Shown here one piece after another: positions 10,681-22,900 of a DNA stretch of 64,000 nucleotides. The number at the start of each line of letters is the position of its first letter. Within the stretch, counting starts at the first letter, position 1. The stretch comes from Agriotes lineatus. Lineage: Eukaryota > Arthropoda > Insecta > Coleoptera > Elateridae. The notes below the pieces were generated by a model, which had not been told where the DNA came from, did no database searches, and saw nothing but the letters and a program-made list of their open reading frames with translations. The stretch spans positions 25,119,495-25,183,494 of the forward strand of contig OW679203.1 of assembly GCA_940337035.1 (NCBI GenBank). Reading direction: 5' to 3'. The position numbers and the translations under genes are program-made.

Positions 10681-12570
10681 GGTGTGTTAAAAGCTACAGA
10701 AGGCAAAATAGCGATTTTAAAACGTAAAAAGTGCTCTAAAAATTAGCAAAGAGGTGTAAGAATATAAAATAAACCCTTTAACACTAATTTAAAATAAAGT
10801 TTAAGACACGCAGTAAGTACTTAGTGAATTAAATAGGTTTTAATAAACGTAAACGACGGCGCCGAGAAGACAGCTGCAAGATTAGAACAGAAACGCGGGC
10901 GCTGACCTTGGGCGCAAATCGCGCGCGTCAAGTAAACAAAATACAGGGACGTACTACCAGATTTTTGCAGAAACGATACAATGGAAGAAAATATGGAAAA
11001 AGTGTTGAAACTACTAAACGAACTAAGATCAGATACCACGGAAATAAAAAACGACATAAAAAATACCAACGCAAATCAACCCAACTTTAGAAAATCACAC
11101 AATAAGACTAGATAATATTGAAAGAGACCAAAAAAGAAAGAATATTATCATACATTGCCTAGAAACAGAACAGAGGGCAAGCTACTGGTCTCTGGAAATA
11201 CTGGTTCTAGATTTTATTAGAGGAACGATGGAAATAACCTTAGATACAAAAGATATAGACTGGATAAGAAAAATAAAACCACTCGAAAACAAGAGCCCAA
11301 TAAGTGTAACCTTTGTGGCACAAAGAACAAAGGCGCTCATATTAACAAACAAGAACAAGCTAAAAAACACAAAATGGGCAGTAGAAGAAGACTTTCCGGC
11401 TAAAGTATTTGAACAAAAAAAAACGCTTTTTCCTCAAATGAGACAGGCAATAAAAGAAGGAAAATTCGCGATAAGCAAATACAATAAGCTAATTATTAAA
11501 GATAGAACACTTGGCAGTAACACAGACAACGAAGATGAGTTTGAGGAAGGCAAAGAACTAGAGGAGGGTGAAAGTGATCAGGTAGAAGAGAGTCCAAACG
11601 GGGAAGCAGACGAAAAACAAGAGAATAAGAAAAGAAACAGATCAAATGGAAGTAACACATTATCCAACTCTCCAGCAAGCTCAAGAAGCAAAAAAGAGAA
11701 GAAACAAGAAGTAAATGGCCAAAATAAAAAAGGAAAAGTATGGACTCAAACCACCTTTACATACGGACAAAAAACTGAGACCAGTAATAATAGCAGGGCA
11801 ATCCCACAACAATCCAAAAGATAGCAATCGGAAAGTACGGCTGAAGCACACATCACGACGACCCGAGCGAAGGACACGGCAATTGAGATTAGGAATATAG
11901 AACATTTTACGACGACACACCCCAGAAAGCTGATCACTAGGGGTGCAAGAGATCAATACCCCCAAGCAAAAATACCAAGAGTAATGGTTATAAGAAGGTT
12001 ACCGCCTACAATAATGAACTTCATGTGGGCACCTTAAATGTAAGAACGCTACTTTCAGAGGAAAGAATGACAGAACTAGAAGAAGCACTGGAGAAGATAA
12101 AATGTGAGATAGTAGGACTTGCAGAAATCAGAAGAACAGGCGAAAACATTATAGAAAGAAAGAATAGAAATGTATTTTACTATTATGGAGAATCAAAAGG
12201 GCAAAGAGGCGTCGGATTCATTGTAAGCAAAAAGTTAAAAAATAATATCAAAAACTTTAAGGCATACTCCGACAGAGTTGCAATTTTAGAAATTGAACTA
12301 GCGAAGCAAGAAAACTTAACAATAATCCAAGTGTATGCCCCCACAAGCGTCAGTAAAGAAGAGGAAATAACTAGATTCTACGAAATGTTAGACGAGATAG
12401 CAACTCAATATGCAAATCCTAAGACCAAACTTTTAGTAATGGGTGACTTCAATGGCAAGATCGGCAAGCTAGAAACAGGAGAGGAACACATTGGAGGGCC
12501 ATATGGAATAGGTGAAAGAAATAACGCAGGAACGAATCTATTAGAATTTGCAGCTAGACAAAGACTCACT
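10681..12570 (+). pseudogene. RTE-type LINE 5' UTR, ORF1 and start of ORF2 (left duplicate)
   Basis: After about 300 bases of leader, ORF1 begins near 10981 (MEENMEKVLKLLNEL, a coiled-coil-like start). A frameshift near 11090 interrupts it, and it continues as RDQKRKNIIIHCLETEQ to a stop at 11822-11824. The last 80 residues are acidic then Lys-rich. This layout resembles the coiled-coil plus RRM-like ORF1 proteins of LINEs. ORF2 starts at 12025 with the AP-endonuclease (MGTLNVRTLLSEERM, GLAEIRRTG, VYAPTS, VMGDFNGKIG) and stops at 12570, where a foldback MITE joins. Endonuclease C-terminus and reverse transcriptase are missing from this copy. Confidence 0.85.
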
Positions 12571-13353
12571 TAGCCCTAAAATTATAAAATAGGCAACCCA
12601 TTCTACTTCTGAAAGGAGGCTATGGTAGATACACTTTATGGATTAGTTAGCTTTTTTTGAAGTTAATACATTATTTAAAGTTCAGCATCAAAAAATTTAA
12701 CAAAATGTTTTCTAATGCTGAGTACACAAACGTACTGCTGATATTAGGACAATGCCAAAGAAATGTTGAAAAGCTGTTAGGATTTATGCTCGTCGATAAC
12801 CAAACCGGATAACTACCTTACTTTGCTCAGGCAAATCAAGTCTACGGAAGATATTTATTCTAACTCTACGCAACGTTTCTGGAGTAACTGAACAACATCG
12901 GAATTCTTCCTCGTAATTTACTTTTATTTACAATAGGCTACCGGTAAACATAATTTTTTACTTTTTCCCAAAAGAAAGATTTCCTTTGCTTAGGTGAAGA
13001 GTAACTGCTGTATTTCCGTTAGTTGCCGTTCAAGTTCTTACATGAGTCTTTTGAAATGCTTTTCTTTCTCGCAGATGTGTTCCAGCCGTCAGTAAACATT
13101 AAGCTCCGGAGTTATCCGGTTTGGTTATCGACGAGCATAAATCCTAACAGCTTTTCAACATTTCTTTGGCATTGTCCTAATATCAGCAGTACGTTTGTGT
13201 ACTCAGCATTAGAAAACATTTTGTAAAATTTTTTGATGCTGAACTTTAAATAATGTATTAACTTCAAAAAAAGCTAACTAATCCATAAAGTGTATCTACC
13301 ATAGCCTCTTTTCAGAAGTAGAATGGGTTGCCTATTTTCTAATTTTAGGGCTA
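12571..13353. mobile_element. Foldback MITE with 244-bp TIRs
   Basis: 12571-12814 and 13110-13353 are inverted repeats that match almost perfectly. Both termini are TAGCCCTAAAATTA-type, and shared internal landmarks include GGTTATCGACGAGCATAAAT and CATTGTCCTAATATCAGCAG. The 295-bp centre is the passenger segment found again at 3092-3360/5067-5090. No coding capacity. The flanks (AGACTCACT and AGGAGAGG) do not match, so no target duplication is visible; this agrees with a deletion that removed the rest of the left LINE copy. Confidence 0.85.
12815..13109 (+). repeat. Passenger segment copy B (uninterrupted)
   Basis: Near-identical to 3092-3360 plus 5067-5090 (one example difference: ACAATAGGC against ACAGTAGGC). 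GTTCCAGCC at 13079-13087 is the empty target of the Foldback-like insertion at 3361. Its function or origin is not recognised. Confidence 0.8.
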
Positions 13354-14025
13354 AGGAGAGGAGAGCACTTAGAGTTTCCTATACATTTTATATAGGTGGC
13401 GCATCAATCGAAAACCTTTCAAATGTTTGAGATTAGGCCACCAACCGAACAGCAATTATCGAGTGAGATTATGCAAAACTAATTTTACTGATATGCACTT
13501 AAGTGCCTTAATGTTAAGAAGGATTAAGTTTTCAAGGTAGACACTAATTGTTTCCTAGCACTTTCTCTAAAATGAGATGGTGATTCATATTTGTGTAGTT
13601 AGAAAAGCACCGCTCTGAGGAGAAACTATCACTTGTTTGTTTATGTTGATTCCATAACGACCAAAAACTACTCGATTTTAAAAATGTCCAATAAATTCTC
13701 AAAAAGTAACAGTTTTCGGTACCGCATTAGACAAGAATTATGTGTGCAACGCGTAGAAAAATTGCACAGTTTTAGATACTTTTATATCAACATTTTCAAG
13801 CATTTTCCTCCAGTACGTGAAAAATAGCATGTGCAACATGTGAGGAAAGTGCTTTTTGTGCTCGGCGCGTTTTTAATCTTGGCTTTGCTTCGATTAAAAA
13901 GCTCGCGCCTTGCAAGGAACAACTACACTTTTCTCAACTTGTACAATATATTTTTCCGCTAATCGTACTAGAATTGACACATTATTGATACAATTTTGCT
14001 GAGTAAAGTCAAACATTCCATTATA
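13354..14025. other. Unassigned spacer with a palindromic MITE-like core
   Basis: No gene recognised. Around 13860-13915 lies an inverted repeat, CGGCGCGTTTTTAATC against GATTAAAAAGCTCGCGCC with TTGGCTTTGCTTC between, flanked by AAGTGCTTTTT and CACTTTTCTC. It is another example of the GC-rich-core MITE design. The frame at 13633-13827 has no recognisable similarity. Confidence 0.5.
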
Positions 14026-14345
14026 TCAGCCGTTGCTAGGTAATCTATATACAGGGTGTCTCAAAATTGACGCCCGTTCTTCAGGGATTTGATTCAGGGG
14101 GCTAAAGGAAATCGAAAATAAAGAGTGGAAAGTTTTCCGATTGTCATTTGTTATCGAGTTACTGATGAAAATGTAAATAATAACTTTTATCGTTATTGGC
14201 CTATTTTTAGGTCGTGAAGTTGATTTTCTCCACCAAGCGAGAGAAAGTAAAATAAACAATTTTCACCGTGGTAACTAATAAATTGCTAAGTTACCAAATA
14301 TGACTATTTTAATTTTGACGTTTTAAAGAGCTGTATTGTCAGGTT
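14026..14345 (+). repeat. MITE end plus left half of the LINE target repeat
   Basis: Bases 14051-14180 begin ATACAGGGTGTCTCAAAATT and match, inverted, the block at about 29450-29580. Bases 14186-14345 match the reverse complement of about 9885-10045. The last 11 bases, ATTGTCAGGTT (14335-14345), are the left target duplication of the LINE and recur at 28737-28747. Confidence 0.75.
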
Positions 14346-16748
14346 TATCAAACACTTTTTGTTTTAAATGTAATGAAATAATATATGTTTTAATGACCAA
14401 AACTTCTTCCATCCTTGGGTTATTCTGCGTTGGGTTTCTTTTTCTTGCTTGTTCTTGCAGGATATCAGCTGACCTAAATATATTGTTTCGGAAACCATTT
14501 CCAGTTTTGTGCCTTGAACCATTATTCTGCTTTCGGAGCTGTTTGTTAGTGCTTTTGTTTTTTTTAAGTTTATGTGCAGTCCTGCCTCATTGCTCTTATT
14601 GCTCAGTTCGTTTAACATGATCTCCATTTCTTTTGAAGATGAAGCGAATAGAACCACATCATCGGCAAATCTGAGGTTAGAAAGCCGTTTGCCGGTAATG
14701 TTGATACCTTTATTGTTCCATTTCAGGTTCCTAAAGATTTGTTCGAGTGTGGCGTTGAATAATGCTGGGGAGAGAGGGTCTCCCTGTCGCACTCCTCTGA
14801 GAATTCGAAAGAGTGGGCCATTTCTCTCCAATTTTATATATGCTTCTTTTTTTTCATATATGTTTTTGATTATATTTATGTATTTGTTGTTTATTCTCTG
14901 CTCCTCCAGTGCCCTCCATATATAGTGGTGTTCCAATAAATCGAAGGCCTTGGTATAGTCTATGAATGTTATATACAGTGGGATGTTAAATTCATTGTGC
15001 TTCTCCAGTACTTGGTTGACTGTATGCAGATGGTCTATGGTAGAATATGATTTTCTAAATCCTGCTTGCTCATACGGTTGGTGTTTATCTAATGTTGAGC
15101 TTATTCTTTGGAGAATTATATTTGCAAAGACTTTATATATATTTGAAATAAGGCTGATGGGTCTATAGTTATTAATTTTTTCTGTGTCGCCTTTCTTATG
15201 TAGCAAGATAATTTTTTGCCCATTGATTTGGAATGGTTTCTGTTTCCATAATTTTGTTGAATATCCATTGTAGTTGGTAGATTATTTCCTCAGTTCCAAA
15301 TTTGAGCATTTCTCCTGTGATGCCATCCTCGCCCGGTGTTTTCTCATTTTTTGGCGTCCTACTGCTTTCCTGATCTCGGTTCTTTGGATTATTGGAATAT
15401 CTTCTGTGTTCCTATGGCTGCTGTTCCGTTTTTGTTATTCCTTTATCCTCTCTGCAGGGTTGTAGTTACTACTGTAAAGCTCTTTGTGGTATTCGGTTGC
15501 AATCGTCATTATTTTGTCTCTATTTCCTTCTTTCTTGTAGGTATTCGGATCTGCTAGCTTATGAATCCAGTTTTTTCCTCTGGAAAGTTCTTTCCCAATT
15601 TTCTTTGTTGAGCCACTGTCTTCCAGAATTGACTGAATAGTTTTTTCCTCCCAATTTCTGTTGTCATTTCTGATTGCTCGTTTAGTCATTTTGTTGTACT
15701 CGCAGTATTCTACTTGTGCCCTTGTGCTGGTTGTTCTAATTTGTTTTAGTTCTTCTCGTTTTCTGATCATTTCTCTGGTTTTGTTTGTGATCTTTCCCTT
15801 TGTTTTTGTGTTCAGTTTTGTGGATTGTTGCGAGTGGGTGGCTGCTGCTAGCAGGCTGCTTTCAAATTTGACATAGGCTTTTTGTATTTCCTTACCATTC
15901 AATTCTTCTTGCTTGGGCATAATTTTGTTTAGGTGTTGCTTGTAGTCTTTGATATTGTCTTCTGTTAGTCCTGTTTTTGTCTTGTTTTTAAACATTTTCT
16001 TTCTTTCTTTTCTTTTGTCTATTTTTAAAGTTGTTCTTACCAACCTATGATCGGTATCAAATTCTAACTTGCTTATTACTTCCGTATTTTTTATGATTTC
16101 TCTTTTGTTCGATAATATAAAGTCAATTTCGTTTCTTGCGCCATTTGGTGCCTGCCATGTCCATCTTTTTCCTGATCTGCGTTTGAAGAGGGTGTTTGTA
16201 ATAGTGAGTCTTTGTCTAGCTGCAAATTCTAATAGATTCGTTCCTGCGTTATTTCTTTCACCTATTCCATATGGCCCTCCAATGTGTTCCTCTCCTGTTT
16301 CTAGTTTGCCGATCTTGCCATTGAAGTCACCCATTACTAAAAGTTTGGTCTTAGGATTTGCATATTGAGTTGCTATCTCGTCTAACATTTCGTAGAATCT
16401 AGTTATTTCCTCTTCTTTACTGACGCTTGTGGGGGCATACACTTGGATTATTGTTAAGTTTTCTTGCTTCGCTAGTTCAATTTCTAAAATTGCAACTCTG
16501 TCGGAGTGTGCCTTAAAGTTTTTGATATTATTTTTTAACTTTTTGCTTACAATAAATCCGACGCCTCTTTGCCCTTTTGATTCTCCATAATAGTAAAATA
16601 CATTTCTATTCTTTCTTTCTATAATGTTTTCGCCTGTTCTTCTGATTTCTGCAAGTCCTACTATCTCACATTTTATCTTCTCCAGTGCTTCTTCTAGTTC
16701 TGTCATTCTTTCCTCTGAAAGTAGCGTTCTTACATTTAAGGTGCCCAC
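14346..16748 (-). pseudogene. RTE-type LINE ORF2: AP-endonuclease and reverse transcriptase
   Basis: ORF2 starts at 16748 with the endonuclease (MGTLNVRTLLSEERM, GLAEIRRTGEN, YAPTSV, GDFNGKIG, DFILSNKRE, DTDHRLV, all in the first 240 residues) and a basic linker. That frame ends at 15435, and the protein resumes in another frame. The segment 15206-14364 carries the RT core: NYRPISLISNIYKV, QAGFRKSYSTIDHL, ALYITFIDYTKAFD-like finger, RGVRQGDPLSPALFN, and the catalytic FADDVVLFA box. At least one frameshift lies between 15435 and 15206. RT C-terminal sequence is on the opposite strand at 18110-18291 and 28527-28705 because of the 5' inversion. The enzyme would nick DNA and prime reverse transcription at the target. 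This copy is dead. Confidence 0.88.
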
Positions 16749-17058
16749 ATGAAGTTCATTATTGTAGGCGGTATCCTTCTTATAACCATTACTCTTGGTA
16801 TTTTTGCTTGGGGGTATTGATCTCTTGCACCCCTAGTGATCAGCTTTCTGGGGTGTGTCGTCGTAAAATGTTCTATATTCCTAATCTCAATTGCCGTGTC
16901 CTTCGCTCGGGTCGTCGTGATGTGTGCTTCAGCCGTACTTTCCGATTGCTATCTTTTGGATTGTTGTGGGATTGCCCTGCTATTATTACTGGTCTCAGTT
17001 TTTTGTCCGTATGTAAAGGTGGTTTGAGTCCATACTTTTCCTTTTTTATTTTGGCCAT

Positions 17059-17863
17059 TTACTTCTTGTTTCTTCTCTTTTTTGCTTCTTGAGCTTGCTG
17101 GAGAGTTGGATAATGTGTTACTTCCATTTGATCTGTTTCTTTTCTTAATCTCTTGTTTTTCGTCTGCTTCCCGTTTGGACTCTCTTCTACCTGATCACTT
17201 TCACCCTCCTCTAGTTCTTTGCCTTCCTCAAACTCATCTTCGTTGTCTGTGTTACTGCCAAGTGTTCTATCTTTAATAATTAGCTTATTGTATTTGATTA
17301 TCGCGAATTTTCCTTCTTTTATTGCCTGTCTCATTTGAGGAAAAAGCGTTTTTTTTGTTCTAATACTTTAGCCGGAAAGTCTTCTTCTACTGCCCATTTT
17401 GTGTTTTTTAGCTTGTTCTTGTTTGTTAATATGAGCGCCTTTGTTCTTTGTGCCACAAAGGTTACACTTATTGGGCTCTTGTTTTCGAGTGGTTTTATTT
17501 TTCTTATCCAGTCTATATCTTTTGTATCTAAGGTTATTTCCATCGTTCCTCTAATAAAATCTAGAACCAGTATTTCCAGAGACCAGTAGCTTGCTCTCTG
17601 TTCTGTTTCTAGGCAATGTATGATAATATTCTTTCTTTTTTGGTCTCTTTCAATATTATCTAGTCTTATTGTGTGATTTTCTAAAGTTGGGTTGATTTGC
17701 GTTGGTATTTTTTATGTCGTTTTTTATTTCCGTGGTATCTGATCTTAGTTCGTTTAGTAGTTTCAACACTTTTTCCATATTTTCTTCCATTGTATCGTTT
17801 CTGCAAAAATCTGGTAGTACGTCCCTGTATTTTGTTTACTTGACGCGCGCGATTTGCGCCCAA
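17059..17863 (-). pseudogene. RTE-type LINE ORF1 (coiled-coil/RRM-like), right copy
   Basis: Matches the left copy at 10981-11824, but is broken again: the frame from 17543 (MEITLDTKDIDWIRKI) changes near 17333 and a different frame carries the acidic segment to about 17059. The corresponding stretch of the left copy is open, so the frameshifts arose after duplication. Upstream, about 17800-17640, are the coiled-coil start and the KRKNIIIHCLE motif. Likely an RNA-binding chaperone for LINE RNA, by analogy with other LINE ORF1 proteins. Confidence 0.7.
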
Positions 17864-18109
17864 GGTCAGCGCCCGCGTTTCTGTTCTAAGCTTGCAGCTG
17901 TCTTCTCCGCGCCGTCGTTTACGTTTATTAAAACCTATTTAATTCACTAAGTACTTACTGCGTGTCTTAAACTTTATTTTAAATTAGTGTTAAAGGGTTT
18001 ATTTTATATTCTTACACCTCTTTGCTAATTTTTAGAGCACTTTTTACGTTTTAAAATCGCTATTTTGCCTTCTGTAGCTTTTAACACACCACTCTTCATG
18101 CATTGTTCC

Positions 18110-18291
18110 TACTCTAACATATGGTGCGCAGGTGTGGGCAACAACAAAAAGCTCACTTAATAAACTCGTGATCACTCAAAACAAAATGTTACGATCCATT
18201 TTAAAAATATCATTAAAGGACCGGGTAAGGCTAACTGAAATAAAAAAACGCTTAAAAACTCGCGATGTGGAAAAAAGTTGTAAAACTCTTA
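18110..18291 (+). pseudogene. RTE LINE RT C-terminus, first part (interrupted by Harbinger)
   Basis: The plus strand encodes VWATTKSSLNKLVITQNKML and RLKTRDVEKSCKTL, then is cut by the Harbinger insertion at 18292. The frame continues at 28527 with KWKWAGHLARLENRW. It lies head to head with the LINE 5' end on the minus strand. Confidence 0.85.
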
Positions 18292-19054
18292 AGCCGCCTT
18301 CCCACGGCGTGTGGCTCGGCGAGCGGCGCGTGGCTCGCCAAGCCACGCGCCGCCAAGCTTGGTCGCGCCTGGATCATTCCCACGGCGCGGCGCGCCGAAC
18401 CGCGAGCACGTTAATAATATAGAGGCTCGGGCAACTTTAAACCGAAACTACCACTTCTATATGCAGCTGAAAATGGACAACCAACAGAGGCGTATTAGTG
18501 CTTGTGCCGCGTATTATATTATGATGAGTGGACAATACTTAATAAATAAAGAGTCGGAGAAAAAAAGAAGGCGCTGGTGGATGTCATCGTATAATAAAAG
18601 TAGGAAAAGGTAAGTTGATACGTTTATGTTTAATGTGTGATATTATTAATTGTGTTTTATTTTGAGTTATTTGTATTATTGGTCATTTGTTATTTACAGA
18701 TATAACGCTACAGATATGCTGCATGACTTTAAAAAGAGCCTTCGGGAGCATTTATAAATTTTTGTAGAATGTCGGCAACAGATTTTGAATACCTGTTAAA
18801 CAAAATTGGCCAAGTAATTGGAAAATCCCATACAAATTTGCGAGAATGCATCCCTATACAAGAGAGATTTGCAGTAACTATGCGATTTATTGCTTCGGGA
18901 GACAGCTTTACAAGTTTGTCATACTTGTTTAAGTTTTCTATCCAGACAGTATCCAGATGTGTGCATGAAGTATGTACTGCTTTAATGCGTGAACTAAAAG
19001 ACGAAATAAAGGTAAGAAAATATTTATTATATGAATTTGATTGAGTAAGTGATT

Positions 19055-19790
19055 ATTCCGGGTGACGATGAGACTAGGGCCATGCTTATATCTTCTTTAT
19101 TTATGAATCGATAGGGATGAAACTTCACACGGGACATAATGTCTGATTGACAAATAGATACAGTTAAAATGGATGACTTCCGGTTTCACCGCAAGCGCCA
19201 CTAACCGTGATTTTTTAAATAGATCGCCTTGCCTATTTTGTTTTTTGGAATGTGCGGCTCAAATTACATACGATGGTATTGCCAAAGCTTTGTTTTCCTA
19301 AACATGGAATTATTTCTTTAAAATTTTATTTTGTATCGTAGAATGCTATGAGTGGAGAAAATTTTGTTGTAATTGACTCTCATAATAATAACTACTTCAT
19401 GGTGCCTACCAAGGTCCATCGTGCCATTATATAGAAAATGTAATTACTAATCTAAAGATATGTATTATGCACTAGTTTATTATTATGTAAAACTGATTTT
19501 TTTATTAACACATTTTAAAAATATTTTTGTGTAATGCCTAAGCAAATTTGTCAGCACTGTCGTATGTAATTTGAGTCGTAGATTCCGGAAAACAAAATAT
19601 ACAGGCGATCCATTTAAAAAATCAAAGTTAATGACATTTCCGGTAAAACCGAAAGTCGGCTATTTTGACTATATCTATCTGTCCATCTGAAACTATGTTT
19701 AATATCCAGGCAAAAAGTTTCATTCATATCCGTTGACAACCAAAGGAGATGGAGATATGGCCCTGGCCTCATTGTTAGCCAGTATATCAA
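19055..19790. repeat. Foldback MITE in the transposase intron
   Basis: The two halves are imperfect inverted repeats of about 240 bp. Left GAGACTAGGGCCATGCTTAT pairs with right ATATGGCCCTGGCCTCATTG, left GATGAAACTTC with right AAAGTTTCATTC, and inner CTCAAATTACATACGATGG with CTGTCGTATGTAATTTGAG. No protein encoded. A target duplication is not clear. Confidence 0.7.
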
Positions 19791-19915
19791 TACAAAAAAC
19801 AACAATTTATACGAATAAGTAGTAATATAATAAAAAATAAATGAAATTTTTCTTAGATAAAAATAAAACAAAAACCAATCTTTCAAAGCAAACTCTGGAA
19901 GAAATGAATTTATCT

Positions 19916-22900
19916 TCATGAAAGTAAATGTTCTATTTCTGTTTCGTTGTTTTCTGGTACTGCAGAATACTGAACGAAGTACTCCTGTGATTGTATGAGA
20001 GAAGATGGCGGCTCGATTGGTAATGGTTGTGTGAGAGGAGATGATGGCTGGCTTAGTGATAGTTGTGCGAGAGGAGATGGTGGCTGGATTAGTAATGGCT
20101 GTGTGAGAGGAGATGGTGGCTGCCTTAGTGATGGTTGTGCGAGAGGAGATGGTGGCTGGATTGGTAATGGTTGTGTGAGAGGAGATGGTGGCTGGCTTAG
20201 TGATGTTTGGGGATATGGAGATGATGACTGGCTTCGTGATGAGTGTGAATATTGAGATGGTGAATGGCATGGATATGATTGAGAATGAAGGGATGATGGA
20301 AATCCTATAACTGACTGATACGGTGAAGACTGGGAGAAACCTGCTGATTGACTGTAAAGCGGTTGAAACGGTGGATGTGACGCATAGAATGCAGATGGTA
20401 TCCCAGAATACGCATATCTTGAGTACGATGACTGTTTGAGCCGATGCATCAAATTATTGATTTCGAACATCGCCACGTCACGTGTGTTTTCATCAAATGC
20501 TCTTAATTGTTTTGCTAGTAGTTGTGTATATAAGGTGCATTCGTCCTGCTCTGGTTGTTCTGTTATGCTTTTCAGGACTTTATACGCTTCATCCATTCGT
20601 TTCTCCACCAGCAACATCTTGCTTTGAACCTTTCGCTTTTTTGAAGGAGGCTGTTTAAACGCGTTATGCTCTTGCGTGAGAGATTGTGAGGAGGATGCTG
20701 ATGGAGTAGCTATTTCACTTGCGTTACTATTTTCCGAGTCTTCGTTGGGGGTTTCCGCTTCACTTGCGTTCGTTTCTGTTTCTTCACTATTATCACTTTC
20801 TTCTGTTTCCTAAAAAAATCGTTTAGTTCAATGATATTACAGTATGCTGAAATAGTTAGTTTCATAACAAGCGTCGAAAGTAGCAAATATCGTGCGAGTG
20901 TTGATTAGGCAAACGAGGACGTAGGGTAGCGAAGCCCGAGTGGATCTAAAACACGAGCACATATATTTGCACTTTCGAGGGAGTTATGAACACTATTTTT
21001 TAGACGACTACACAAAGTAAATTCTAGTTTTAAGAATTGTTTTTATTTCGTTTACAAAATTGATTATTATATTATTATTGGTACAATTATAAAAAAATGA
21101 GAGCTTGTTGGAAAGCATAGCAACGTTTAAAGCGTCTGGATTATTTGACTAACTTTGTGCCGTTACGATATGACTAGTTAGTAGAATATAATCGTGCTAG
21201 TGTATGAAATTGTCAACTTTCTGTAGTAGGCTGTTGTTGCGATAATGTTACTTTCATACGTGATCGTCTAAAAATTAAATATAATTTTAGTATGACAACT
21301 TTTACCTTTTAGGTGCCTAATACAATTGAAAAATGGCTGCAAATAGCAAGAGAATTTGAAGAAATGTGGAATTTTCCTCATTGCATAGGCGCCATAGACG
21401 GCAAGCATATAGTAATCCAGTGCCCTATTATCAGTGGTTCCGAATTCTACAATTACAAGGGTACATTTAGCGTAGTGCTGATGGCTTTAGTGGACGCGAA
21501 TTATTGTTTCACATTCTCGATATAGGATGTCAGGGACGAATAAGTGATGGTGGGGTATTTAGAAATTCTTCTCTTTTTAAAAAAACTGGAAGAAAACCAA
21601 TTATGTCTCCCACCAGATAAGCCACTTCCACTGAAAGATGAGCCTTTGCCCTACGTATTTGTCGGCGATGATGCATTTGCGTTGAATACGAATATGATGA
21701 AACCATTTCCTGGCGTTTATGATAAAGGAAGTCCTGAAAGAGTTTTCAACTATCGGCTTTCACGTGCTCGCAGAGTGGTTGAAAACGCTTTCGGAATCAT
21801 GGCCTCTGTTTTTCGCGTATTTAGAAAGCCAATTTTGCTTGAACCAAATAGGGTTTGTGATATAACAAAAACCTGCGTTTTACTACATAATTTTTTAAGA
21901 AGAAGTAGAACTTCGAGTACATCATATTCGCCACAAGGTTTATTTGATAGAGAGATTGAAGGAGAATTTATTCCTGGATCATGGCGCAATGACCAAAGTG
22001 ATATCACTTCTCTATTGCCCCTACGAAGAGTGGCGAGGAAACCAGGACATGAAGCAAAGGAAATTATAAAATCTTTTGCCGAATACTTTTTGTCAAATGG
22101 CGCAGTATCTTGGCAGGATACATTTTGAGAAAATAATATTATTTTACTTTTTAAGATATCATTGATACAATATTTTTGCGTATACTTTCTAACTTTTTAT
22201 TTCGCTACGTTTTCAGTAAGTCGATTAATTTTTGTTATAATATGTCATACTTTTATAATAGGTACATCTTAAATATAAAACTCCAGATTAGAAAAGAGAA
22301 ATGTTCAAATTATTGTCGCAAATCTCAACTATCTCTGGAAAATAAGATATTATTATATAAAGTTATTCTCAAACCGGTATGGTCCTACGGAATACAGCTG
22401 TGGGGAACAGCAAGTAATTCTAATATAGACATTTTAAGACGCTTTCAAGCCAAGACGCTGAGATCCATAGTAAATGCTCCCTGGTATGTACCTAATGAGG
22501 TTATACGTCGAGATCTTAATATCCCCACAATAAATGAAGAGATACAACAATACAGTGTAAGGTACCGAGAGCGGCTTCGTGCCCACCCAAACACACTCAT
22601 TGAGTGTCTACTGGAAGAAGAAGACGAGGAGCCCAGACTTAAGAGAATAAGGACATCTAAACTCCCAAATAGATTCGAGTGATTGTGTGTTAAGCTATAA
22701 TAACTACGGAACAATCTAGTTAGTTTTTAATTTAAGGAATTTGTTAATGGACATTTTCCACCATGACATGCATGTGAAATATTATATCATTTACTAAATG
22801 TCAACAATGACAGATTGTAAAGTCTTTAATAATAATTAAAAAAAAAGATTAGAAAAGAGAAATGTTCAAATTATTGTTTTTTCTATACCCAATTTATCTT

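Larger units (their letters stand above)
10062..12570. repeat. Left inverted duplicate carrying a truncated twin-primed RTE LINE
   Basis: Reverse-complementary to 28960-28524 joined to 18291-about 16200, with only scattered differences. The encoded endonuclease segments differ at a single residue over about 180 aa (AYSDR against AHSDR). It starts with a MITE (10062-10195) whose core GCGCGCAGCGCG is palindromic, continues through the target repeat, and contains the LINE up to the endonuclease, where the foldback MITE at 12571 cuts it off. Both copies share the same 5'-inversion breakpoint, so one was copied from the other. Confidence 0.85.
18473..22128 (+). pseudogene. PIF/Harbinger DDE transposase (spliced, frameshifted)
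   Basis: Three exons can be read. Exon 1 (18473-18609, MDNQQRR...RRWWMSSYNKSRK) ends at a GTAAGT donor. Exon 2 (18700-19011) starts after TTATTTACAG, encodes YNATDMLHDFKKSLREH and, after a 1-base slip near 18753, SATDFEYLLNKIGQVIGK through DEIK before GTAAGA. Exon 3 (21313-22128) follows ACCTTTTAG and encodes VPNTIEKWLQIAREF. The catalytic residues are all present: D in HCIGAIDGKH, D in FVGDDAFALN, E in RRVVENAFG. Two more indels flank 21515-21590, where the matching frame carries GCQGRISDGGVF. With three frameshifts this copy cannot make active enzyme unless sequence errors are involved. The 2.3-kb second intron contains an antisense exon of the MADF gene and two MITEs. Confidence 0.88.

Noticed and set aside
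19995..20255. Plus-strand Gly/Asp/Trp-rich repeat protein
   Set aside because: Antisense shadow of the 36-bp repeat in the MADF gene, which has splice sites, a domain and an intact frame.
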